A DNA stretch of 64,000 bases, taken from Roridomyces roridus. Taxonomy: Eukaryota; Basidiomycota; Agaricomycetes; Agaricales; Mycenaceae. The stretch spans positions 2,108,001 through 2,172,000 of the forward strand of contig JARKIF010000001.1 of assembly GCA_029378245.1 (NCBI GenBank), in the 5' to 3' direction. This document shows positions 22,284 to 31,718 of the stretch, in pieces. The stretch's first letter is position 1; every line of letters begins with the position of its first letter. The position numbers and the translations under genes were made by a program. Under the pieces are notes generated by a model that saw nothing but the letters and a program-made list of their open reading frames with translations, made no database searches and was not told the origin of the DNA.

Positions 22284-25200
22284 ATGCCGCGCAAGAAGCA
22301 AGAGGACAGCGACAACCCCGAACCCAATGCCGAGCCCAAACGACCGGGCAAAGACAGCGATTTTGCTGGCTCGCGTCTCGAATTCTTACGGGCGCGGCTT
22401 CCTACGTTCTTGGCGATCGGCACCAAGTCCCAGGGCAAGAAAAAGCGCATGGGCGAGTTCTGGCGGGGTATGGAGCAAGATTACTGGCGCAAATACGACT
22501 GGAGACTCGCTCTGACAGAGGAGCCGCCAACTCCGTCTGAGGACGCTGGCCCTGCCGATGCAGACGCAGCTTTCAGAGCCATGGGTGTCGAGGACCTCTC
22601 GGAGGAAGAGGAGAAGCAACGGAGTACGATTCAGACAGAAATGTCTGAGGTAAGTCGAATATTGTTCCAGACATCTTGCGTATGTTAACCAGATGCTCCA
22701 GAAACTTCGGCGGTGGTTCCATCGTCAGAGGGCCAAGAAAACCACCATCCGCGGCAACCCGTTCTTCAGCCACTTGAAGATGATGCGCAAGTGCGATGAA
22801 ACCAGCGCGCCCAGGCTGCTCCCCGACTGGCAGTACTATATGCAGCATGACGACCACAAGAAGAAGATCTCCGACGCGTTCGAAAAGGCGGGGTACGACA
22901 AGGAGCCTTCAAACCAGCACCTCACGTTGCGTGGTGCGCTGGCGAGGGACTTCCTGGCGAAGGAAACCGAGGAGGAGCGCCAACGGCTGGAAGACGAGCA
23001 GGCTGCGACGCACGCGGCGGCTTTGGAGGAGTCTGAAGAGACCGAGGAGGGTATGCCCAGCATTGACCCCGAGATTCAAAAACAGTGAGTGCTCCTTTTT
23101 AGATGTGTCGACGCGTTGATGACAAGAGCTTCCAGTTGTCGCGAGAACTTTGAAACGACGATACTCCCGCTTCTCGCCGGGCTGCGAGCATATACCGGTT
23201 TCACCATCAACGTCGTCGCCGCCCATATCGACACCGATGGTACGGTGACTACAAAGAGGTTAGTTCCCTCCCTCAAGTCTTGCCGCGCACACTGACGGTG
23301 CATTCAGCGCCAACGCGGGGACTGTGCATAGCAAGGACTGGGCTCAATGGGCGCCGAAGACATACGGCCCCATGCTCCAGCAGTTTCTGCGATTCGCTCA
23401 CGCTGACTATCTGGGTGGGGTTTTTTTTGGTGTCAGATTCTTTCGTTAATCATCGTTTTTTCTGCCAGAGACTAACGGACAACCAGCGCCCGAGTCCGAA
23501 TCCGATACCGTCACGAATGGCACCAGCACCAGCACCAGCACCACCCCCACCGTCAATGGCACCAGCAGCTCCACCCCCACCGTCACGAACGGCACCACCA
23601 CCCCCATATCCAATAACACTACTGCCGCCACTGCCCCGTCTACGTCGGCGAAAAAATCACGTCGCACGTCAAAGGACTCGGGCGTCGTTGCTCCACCGGT
23701 CGAGTCCCTTGCCAACCCCAACCTAATCCAGATGACGCCCAAGCATGACGCAATGGACGTTGACGATGACCACGACGATGACGAGCCTGAGGGCGGGGGA
23801 ATGGCATTCGCATTCGGCCCGCCAAGCACCGCTCTCCTCAATGCCACCACCACCGTCGACAAAGCTGCCGCCCCCGTTGTCGCACCGGAGAAACCCAAGG
23901 GCAAGCTGACGTGGGGCCTCAGCGAGATCTCGTCGCCGCTCCGGAACAAGCTTCTTGCTCTCAGCAAACATGATCGAGCGGACCGTCTACGGGAGCTTCG
24001 AAGCCTACCAGCGATGCAGCTGACGCGCGAGAACAATCTCGCGCAGAACGCCGCCCTGCGCACGCGGCTAGGCATTGGGCTGGGGTCGAATTTTATGGGG
24101 ATGAAGCGGAAGAACGAGGAGGGTGGGAACGGGAAGCGGAAGAAGAGGAGGACGGATGACGAGGACTGGGACAGCGATGATGAAGATGACGAAAGTGAGG
24201 ATGAGGGTGCGGAAGAGAATGAGGATGTGGAAGGCCAGGAAGGCGAGAGTGAGGAGGAGCCAGTACGGCAGACGAAGAGGCAGTCAAGCACGCGTGCGCG
24301 CAAGCCAGGAAAACAGCAAAAACAGCAAAAGTCGGCGGACGACCCTACGGCGTGGGCGCGAGAGATGAAAGCGGATTTGATGGAACGCGGAGCCAGGATG
24401 GGGCCGGAATGGGAGCCGTTGGTCGACCTCTGGTGGAAACTGGAGGAATCTACGGGATTCGATGTTGGCAAGGTAAGATCTGCGGTGTCGAAATTAGCCC
24501 ATCACTCACGATCGAATAGGGCAAAGGCTTTACCACGAAAAATCGGCCAGACCAGATGAGGGTCTGGATTGGGCGTGGGCGCACGGGCGTGGCGCCCGAG
24601 CTGATGGTGAACAGCTTCGCGAAGAACTGGTGGAAGTGGTGGAAGACGCTGAACCCGGATTGGAGGCTCCCGGATGGGCAAGATGGGGAACTGGTCCAGG
24701 AGGGCTCGGGGAGCTGGAAGTCGCTGACGCTGCCGGGTCAAAATGGCTTGCTTGGCCCGATCGCGTGTTTGAAGTGGTGGCACGAGCGGCTGGAGACAGA
24801 GGACCAGCGGGCGGAGTGGAAACGCGCAGTGGAAGATGTGACGTGGGTATTGCGAGGCATGAATGCGTGAGTGCGCTTTTTCAATTCATTGCATTTGACT
24901 GACGACACGTAGATTGATAGAAGACACGGTGATGGAAGACGTCGAGCCCGAAGACGCGGTAATTCAAGACGTCGAGCAGCAGCCACGACGTGCACCAGCG
25001 AGACCCAAGCCAAAGCCCGTGTGGGCCAAGGCAAATAATCAGCCCACCACGCCAGTCCCTGATGACGAGTGTGCGCCCATCACCAATACCACCGAGACGC
25101 ATGTCCCCGATACCCAGCCGGCGTCAATCTCGGACACGCAGCATGCGACCACGCCCATCCCCATCCCCAATGCCACGCCCACGCCCATCCCCATCCCCAA

Positions 25201-25435
25201 TGCCCAGCCCGCGCCCATCACCGATATCGCCGGTACGCAGCCGGTGCCCATCCCTGTCCCTGGTATGGAAGAGCCGACGCCAGTTACTGCTCTACGCCGC
25301 AGCACCAGATCGCTGCAGGATAAGGGGCGTTCGGCGCTTTCATTAGCGGGGCTGCTGCAGGCAAATCCAGACCCGAGAACGCCGGGGCTGCCGGCTAGCC
25401 TGTGGCCACCGCGGGAGCCGGAGGAGGAGCATTGA
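22284..25435 (+). CDS. Large acidic/basic unknown protein, KDZ passenger
   Basis: The start MPRKKQEDSDNPEPN opens exon 1 (22284-22649, phase 0). Clean introns then join blocks KLRRWFHRQRAKKT, LPDWQYYMQHDDHKKKI, FETTILPLLAGLRAYTGF, NVVAAHIDTDGTV, HSKDWAQWAPKTYGPM, a threonine-rich linker (23490-23640), a block with acidic and KRKKRR runs (24100-24260), EWEPLVDLWWKLEESTGF, RPDQMRVWIGRGRTG, FAKNWWKWWKTLNPDWR, and NGLLGPIACLKWWHERL. The W-rich C-terminal half (LWW.LE...GF......P..V..WI.R.R, WW.WW..LNP.WR, G.NG....I.CL.WW) is a pattern I know from large hypothetical families in Agaricomycetes. No enzymatic motif is visible. Tandem PIPIPNA-type repeats occur near 25160. All the joins I tested keep frame, so it may be intact. 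Confidence 0.65.
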
Positions 25436-25736
25436 TGGAGGCTGCGTAGGAGTGTACGGCGTTTCTTGGCTTCAGCGGCGGCTGGGGCATGGTTTCTGTG
25501 TTTTTTTGGGTGTGTACGCGGGTTGCCGAGGTGCCGAGTCATATTAGATCATTTCCCTATTTGGCCTTTTTTGATTATCTACCTTTCTATGTGTATTTTA
25601 TCAGAATTGATGGCAAAATCGTCTCCGATCAACAGTGATGGCTCATTTGAGGCTCCGAAAGCATCAAAAATCATCACCAGGGCTTCAAGGACCTCCGCCG
25701 AGAAGCCGCCAACAGCCCCCAAGCTGACCTGGCAAA
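25436..25736. other. KDZ unit, right non-coding arm
   Basis: About 300 bases lie between the last passenger gene and the right terminal repeat. AT-rich tracts and a short run of glycine/alanine-like codons are all that I can see. Confidence 0.5.
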
Positions 25737-25791
25737 GGCCTGTAAGTATCGCAAAACGTACCTGGACTAAGGCCCGTACATATCTAGATAT
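25737..25791 (-). repeat. Right terminal inverted repeat of the KDZ unit
   Basis: Reverse complement of the left repeat at 53 of 55 positions. Its inner edge is GGCCTGTAAGTATCGC and its outer end is the palindrome ATATCTAGATAT at 25780-25791. Confidence 0.75.
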
Positions 25792-25799
25792 ATGAACTT

Positions 25800-26600
25800 T
25801 ATGAGCTGCAACGACAGCGTCTAGGCCGGCTTGCCGGGTGATCGGATCAGACGCGGAACGGCGTGGGTGACACGGCCGGGTACGACGAGAAGGTCGACGA
25901 GCTCGAGAACGTCGAGAGGAGACGAGTCGAGCACAACGAGACGAGTCGAGTCTCGGCGAATAGGCGAGTCGGGTTGTGTCCGTGAGGGAAGAGAACGTAA
26001 CCCGTAAGCCAAAGTAGCGCTGGAGATTAGACGAGGTAGAATCTACTGTACATGAGATTCTACCCAAGTATAAATACTAATTCCCTCAGGAGCGTTCTCC
26101 TGTATGATCGGTCCCTGACCCTTAATTACCCCTACGCGGCTCCTCTCTTAATAGAGTTAGGTGGAGCGTCCCCTGTAACCCTATAGGTTACCCCTCCTTG
26201 GCATGATCACTGGATCATGCCGAGAATGTTGTGTGACTGTGTTTAAACCCCTCGTCGGGTTCTAACACGGCGCGTCAGGTCCTGTCTTAGCAACCCTTCC
26301 CGCGCTGGACAAGTACTGTTGTCCTATCGTTCGTGTGTGACTGTGTTTGAACCCCTCGTCGGGTTCTAACACGGCGCGTCGGATCCTGCCTAGCAACCCT
26401 TCCCGCGCTGGACAAGTACTGTTGTCCTATCGTTCGAGTGACAGCGTTGTCCTCCTTACTCGGGCGGGCGACATCCCTCTCGAGAGACTTGTCGTGCGTA
26501 GACCGAGTGTACGTTTGTTGATAACAACGGATCTTCTGATCCGTAACTGATGGCGGTGATGGCGGTGATGGCGGTGATGGCGCATCAGCGGATCAGTCGG
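25800..26600 (+). repeat. LTR-like sequence with a 104-base tandem repeat
   Basis: The segment has a TATA-type element (AAGTATAAATACTAATT, about 26068) and CG-rich upstream sequence with many GTCGAG-type words. A 104-base unit follows, present twice head to tail (26231-26334 and 26335-26436, starting GTGTGACTGTGTTT and ending CCTATCGTTCG). A (GATGGCGGT) run is at 26550-26580. The layout resembles the U3-R part of a retrotransposon LTR. I found no coding region next to it and no convincing target duplication, so it is called LTR-like only. Confidence 0.45.
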
Positions 26601-26739
26601 CAAGCGCTGGTTTCATGACAAAGATGGTTGAAGTAAGATTGAGGGGAAGGATGTGCAATCAGTGCTTTCAGCGCCAATATCTAATCGGGTAGGGTAAGTA
26701 AGATCGAAGATTCATGGAGATGCACGGGCTTGGGCTCGA

Positions 26740-27010
26740 GAAGATATTTGTTGGGCGTACCCCGCGCGGGACCTAGGCCATATTCTTATTGTTATTCTTG
26801 GGCTTCGGACGGATTAGGTCGGAGTACATAGAGTACTATATAAAGGAGGGATTGTCAGACGTTGCAATTGTACACATAGCAATTCATTTGTTTCATTGAA
26901 CTTCAACACAGCCATTCCAGTCCTCTCTTCTCTCGCGCGCTATTGTCTCAATAGCAAACCAGGAATCCGTCCCACCATCAACGACTCAACAACGGGCTAG
27001 CCAAGAAATG
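26740..27010 (+). repeat. Second LTR-like/promoter-like sequence
   Basis: TGTTGGGC at 26749 and ACTCAACA at about 26985-26992 could be the ends of a short LTR. Between them ACTATATAAAGGAGG (26847) forms a strong TATA box, followed by a CT-rich tract typical of fungal transcript starts. No target duplication was found. It may simply be the promoter of the frames that begin at 27045. Confidence 0.35.
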
Positions 27011-27044
27011 AGTGAATAGCAATGATTACGAACTATAACATACC

Positions 27045-27523
27045 ATGCCGGCATTTGAGGTAGGGAGATCGCTCGGTGCACTGTTCCGAACGGGCCGGGA
27101 TGGCTTGAGGGTGGCCATGGTTTCAGAGGGTAACACGACGACGGTAGGTTCCTCAGAAGAAGAAAAAATGCTTGTCACAGCGCTCTGGTCACGAGTGGTA
27201 AAGATATATCCCGAGCTGAAGACACACGTACCGCTTCAAGGGCAATGGTGGTGGGATGCAAGACGGAATGAATGTCTGGGCTGACGTTCGATGAGAGCTC
27301 TCCAGTCTGCACCCTGTCCGATGCAACCAGTGTCGAAGCGGCAAAGTTGATCTGTGAAGGAATGAAGAACCCAGAGCTGACCATGTACGCGCACCGTTTC
27401 ATGATCAAGGGAGCGTTTATCGATTTGGGGGCTATTGATCTCCGAGGGCGCGGAGAAAGTCGACGATTTAGTAGTCATCGCAGTTTCGAGGGACGTTCGC
27501 ACGGAGAGGGGTGCGGGAAATAG
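27045..27523 (+). other. Short open frames of unknown status
   Basis: Two plus frames, 27045-27284 (MPAFEVGRSLGALF) and 27272-27523 (MSGLTFDESSPVCTLSD, AAKLICEGMKNPELTMYAHRF), read like protein fragments and could be exons of one gene with a frameshift between them. A later plus frame and an overlapping minus frame (27649-27236, with VIAGAAISATP) compete. I recognise no family. Confidence 0.3.
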
Positions 27524-27907
27524 TACGCTTGATGCCGAACGTATGACATGGGGCAGTTCAACAAGCGGTCCACCGGGGTTGGTCCTGAACCACCTGCCAG
27601 GGATCGGCGTGGCTGAAATCGCTGCGCCGGCGATGACAAGAGCCGCCAAATTTCGCCGCTGTGTAGTATCATCAATCTTTGATAATATTGTGGCCAGAAT
27701 AAGCCCACCGACAACACGGGACTTGGCCGCTGCGCCTTCCAGATTGTCAGTGTACTGGGCTGGTCGAGCTCAGAAGTTCCTGTGATGAGGATGTGGCTCC
27801 TCTTGTCTTCGGTTGTCCAATACGCCTGGATCTCGTTTGTTCATTTCAAATTTGGATGGAGGAAGAGTCGCACCATGCATTGCACTAATTTGTCTGATGG
27901 GTTGAGG

Positions 27908-29163
27908 TTAATTAGCGTGTCCCCCGAGGTATTGTAAAATGTTACCGTTGTGCGGCAGGCTTTGTATTGAACCGCTCTCGATCCGGATCCGCTTGCCTAC
28001 AGTTTTTGTGTGCATCTCAATAATCTCCACCGCGCCCGCCTCGGAGCCGACGGCGAACGCAGTCTTGGAGATGAAAGCAATATTGACCCAGTGATAAACT
28101 GGGTCAGGAAGCTTGAAGGTCTTGATGGTGTGGGGGGAAGCCGTGCCGACACAGACAACGTTGCCAGTTAAAGAAGTGCCTACGATCCATTCCCCCGACG
28201 GAGATAGGACTGAAGGGCCGCTACCAATCGAATTGAGTTCAGGGCGAGGGATACCTGCTGAGCAGTCTCACCAAGCGCACTTTCTGTCCACCGCCCAAAG
28301 TTGTCTGACCGTCGCGGGATCAGTGGAATATTTAAAAGCTCTGGATTGAGGAGTTCCATAATCAATTCTCTAACCTGTAGTGTCGAACACCTACATTACT
28401 CGGCCAGAGTAGTAGCCCACCAAAACGATTGATTGGTCTGTGTGAAAGACGGCGGCATTCACGAGGTCTCTATCGCCGACTTTTGACGGAGGGTGGAGTT
28501 GGAATTCTTGTGGCACTGACGGAGGATGAGCGTCGAGCAACTGGTAATAGCGGCGGACGAGGATACGTGCATTGGACTGGAGTCCGAATGACAGACACCA
28601 CCTCGCCAGCACCAACCGCGAGGTACCGACCATCAGCTCTTATGGTCAGGCAGTGGATGGGGTCGTCGAATGTACGTTTATTGAGCGAAGGGGCGGTGTG
28701 CAGAAGAGGGTCAGAGGATGTGCTCTGGGCAAGAGGTCAACATTAATATTGTCTCAAAGTGCACAGGAGATGACGAGGTACCTCAGGATCAACCACGGGG
28801 CAGAAGGTGCCCAAGGTCCCACCGACCGTCCCAAAGCTCAGGAGTTTCGTCCTGGGGTGCCAAACCAGGGCCCTGATCGAGGCGAACGTAGGATACCTGA
28901 TGAGTTGGCGGTATTTGGGTCTTTGTGAGGAATATTGAGATGACTCCGTCGTCTGCAGCGGATGCCGCGAGCATGCCGTCGGGGGAGATAGCGATGGCTC
29001 CCACCGGATTGGAATGGATGGGGAGGACCGCAGCTTTGGCGAACATAGGAGTATCTTGTACGGGCATTTGAGCAGGGGATCCGGATAGGAAGAGTCCTAG
29101 GCCTAGTGAAGCGAGCATCCGGGTTTTGTACTCCTGCTCTCCTTGGACTAGAACGTCTCCCAA
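27908..29163 (-). CDS. WD40-repeat-like protein
   Basis: The minus-strand gene begins at or near 29163. Repeat-type segments are HSNPVGAIAISPDGMLAASA with ADDGVISIF (about 29020-28930), LVWHPRTKLLSFGTVGG (about 28870), DLVNAAVFHTDQSIVLVGYY (about 28460), LSPSGEWIVGTSLTGNVVC (about 28210) and YHWVNIAFISKTAFAVGSE with AGAVEIIEM (about 28090). It ends QYLGGHAN at the TAA at 27908. At least one intron (donor GTGAGA, about 28275) restores frame. WD proteins are scaffolds; the partner is unknown. A frame change near 28870 needs a further intron or marks damage. The 5' end lies six bases from repeat copy D, so the native start may have been displaced. Confidence 0.6.
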
Positions 29164-29168
29164 TGGCA

Positions 29169-29777
29169 GGCCGTGGTTCTGCGTTCGGATCTAGCAGGCC
29201 GACGCGAAATTGGCCTAATTTCGGCGGAAGTGGAATGTCCATTCGGTGTTTGGGAATTCGAAGTCGATCGCGAGCCAGCATTGAGCCAGCTTGATGCTCC
29301 TCAAGATCAGCTTTTCCTGGATTCCGGGATTCTCTGTGGCATGAGGAACAGAATCCGGAGTAAGAACCGCCGCCAGGGCCACCCCACAGTGTCAGTTGAA
29401 TCTTCTCGCCATCAACACATGTTGTCGAGCAGGTAATACATATACTGCAACAATACGTGCAAGGATTCAGAGCCCTGCTGTCCCGGTGGCATCGGGACCG
29501 GCCCTCAGAAAGGTGCGCCATGGGTCGAATTCAATGAAATAGTGCAGAACATTTTCGTTTTGAGACGGAAGGAGTGGCCCAGGAGATAGTAACCAGACAT
29601 GAGGCAAGCTTCCCAGTAGATTTTTTACGCGTTCAGCCCCACGGCTCGGGCGCTTTAGTGGATGACGCGTTGGTGGTGCCTGACGAGATAAGGTCCTTTC
29701 ACGAGGAAAAAAAGGAACCCAGTGCGGAATAGGTATTCCGAATGTCTGTGCGGATGGTTTCGTTCAGGTTCAAGTTG
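29169..29777 (-). repeat. Repeat family copy D (5' part only)
   Basis: It matches the first ~600 bases of copy C in the same (minus) orientation, from TTCAAGTTG at the outer end to GGCCGTGGTTCTGCGTTCGG at 29169. The rest of the family (the coding domain and 3' tail) is absent. The truncation point coincides with the 5' end of the WD-repeat gene. Confidence 0.75.
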
Positions 29778-29880
29778 TGATTTGATGATCGAACCATATT
29801 GGGATGCTTGCTTCCCTTCGGCTGAAATTCCCTTTCCGGGACTCCGGCTGCAATTCTTTCATCATCTCCCTTCAAGCGCA

Positions 29881-31108
29881 ATGACCTCGGCAGTGAAGGC
29901 CATGTCCTCCCTCGCAAAATCGACACTGAAGGCCATATCTTCACTTTCATTGAAGGATCGCGGTCCGTCGGTTCCTGAGGTGGAGCTTGAAGTACAGGAC
30001 AACATCTTTCGCAACTTGGACGGGCTGCATTCCGATGTAAGTTGTCCATGATCGTGAGCAATAGACTTCCAATGGCGACACACCCGGTAGCCCTGGAGGT
30101 ACCGCTTCGGCGCGGTGGGGAATCGAACGTGGGTTACTGTTCTTAGATCTTCACTTTGGTTCAGGCTCGCTGACTGCAGAGATTGAGCAGGGGTGCAGAC
30201 CTTCCCCAGATACTTGCCGAGCTGCATGCATATCTTTCTCGGGAACTGGATTGTGACTTTGATGTTGGCCAACTCGTCGAAGGAATCCGCGTCTGCGCTC
30301 ATGGAGAGCCTCAAGACACCGTAAACACGATCGAAAACCTCCTCCGAGCCGAAAATCTGCCTCAAACCGACATGGATCGCGTCATGTCTCATCTCATCGC
30401 TGAAGTGCTTCGATATCAGGTCTCCCGCCGGTGGGCGTGTTCCGAAAAGATCATTCTTTGGCTCTTATCGGTTTGCTAGCACCGTAACGCAGTTGTCCGC
30501 ATCCGCACCAGCGATTTCCACACATCAGGTCTCCCGGTGGGCCAACTCCGATGCAAATATCTTCTGTCTCTTATAAACTTGGCTAGAGCAGTAACCCAGG
30601 CGCCCCCGTCCGCACCGGCGACTTCTATCAGAACTGTTAGGGTCGACAGCCGGGGCCCTGTCGTTGGTCAAAGGACTTCCGCCTCCGACATTGGACTAAG
30701 CCCGGGATCTAGTTTGCAACTGACCGCCAAGATGACTCACAGGTCCATCCGAAATTGTGACAGCTTTTGCTTCCTCACATCCAGCGCTGAATGCAATTTC
30801 GTGCTCCCGCCCGAGACTCCACAGCGATCGCCGAGACTTGGAGACATCTATATACACACGAATACCACAACAAGGTCATTCAAGCATGGCTGTTTGGTAA
30901 TGGACATTCAGGGGGTAGACAGACGTGGATCGATATAACCTCAGATTACCTTGACCTCGACGGCGCAGACCTGGTGCACCCGGAACTGCAAGAGAAAGTC
31001 CTTTTGCGGCGTACTGACGGCACGCCTAGCTGGGTCACCCGGGATTATAAAAAATCGCAGCAGCGGTTGTCTAGAGCGGTGCCTGTGGTTGGAATCGTGG
31101 CTTTGTAG
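29881..31108 (+). CDS. Unknown multi-exon protein
   Basis: Exon 1 (from 29881, MTSAVKAMSSLAKSTLKA, ending GLHSD at a GTAAGT donor) is followed by a 130-base intron and exon 2, from the AG at 30180 (LPQILAELHAYLSRELDCDF, VNTIENLLRAENLPQTDMDR, MSHLIAEVLRYQ). Two tandem intron/exon units of about 110 bases follow, each with a 12-codon SAPA-type exon (LSASAPAISTHQ; APPSAPATSI). The last open part reads TWRHLYTHEYHNKVIQAWLF and TDGTPSWVTRDYKK, ending near 31108. The helical middle has no motif I know. Downstream exon borders are uncertain. Confidence 0.45.
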
Positions 31109-31718
31109 CTCGTGTTTGCCCTGTATACGTATCAACTGTCCCCAGTCTCGGGCGGGAGAATGAAGAGCAGTGTCCTGAGGCCCTTGACGCAGGTTGCAAA
31201 CTTGAAACCGAGCAGGCGCCTGAGCGCCGCGCGCGCTCACCCTCAAAACCCTAAGGCGGCGACAGAAAAGTGCGTTTCCTCACGCTATATGCGTATATGT
31301 CCACTCAATCGACTGTTTACTAGGACGCTGAGAGATCTCGACCAAAGCCCCAACTATGCCTGCAGCCGTGTTCATCCGGACATCGAGATGATTTAGACCG
31401 AATATGGAATATGCACTGAAGCCGCCGGAAGCTGAGAACGGAGTATCGACCTTTGAGGACACAACCGTGACGCTGAGCAACGTCCTCGGCCGTTCCGGAA
31501 CCCCTTCGGACCTTTTTTTTCGGTCGGTTCCAATGCAGTGTATTCAGCCACACGAATTATGTATCTACTCGTTGCAGATACCACTCGGGCCAACCTCCTT
31601 CGCTTCTCGGGGCGGGGCCGCGGCGCGCTTGTACCGCAGTCTTGGAATCGGCATTGCAGCCGAAAGCAAGCAAGCATCCCCAATGTGTCAGGGCCCGATC
31701 ATCAAGTCACAACAATTG
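31109..31718. other. No recognisable gene
   Basis: About 600 bases between the unknown gene and repeat copy B. Short frames on both strands; none has a domain signature. Confidence 0.4.

Larger units (their letters stand above)
13290..25791 (-). mobile_element. KDZ DNA transposon with passenger genes
   Basis: Inverted repeats of 55 bases (13290-13344 and 25737-25791, two mismatches) enclose 12.5 kb that includes an apparently intact KDZ transposase gene on the minus strand and three well-supported plus-strand genes. Immediately outside or at the ends of the repeats is the 12-base palindrome ATATCTAGATAT on both sides. It could be the outer part of the terminal repeat or a duplicated target. 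KDZ transposons are an established eukaryotic group, abundant in mushrooms; passenger genes in them are known in general, but this particular set is an observation here. The boundaries are inferred from the repeats only. Confidence 0.7.

Noticed and set aside
27236..27649. Membrane protein on the minus strand
   Set aside because: One hydrophobic stretch is present, but two plus-strand frames over the same bases look at least as protein-like, and no family is recognised on either strand.
30105..30145. tRNA on the minus strand (GTTCGATTCC box)
   Set aside because: The B-box word is present, but the sequence around it forms no T-stem or acceptor stem.
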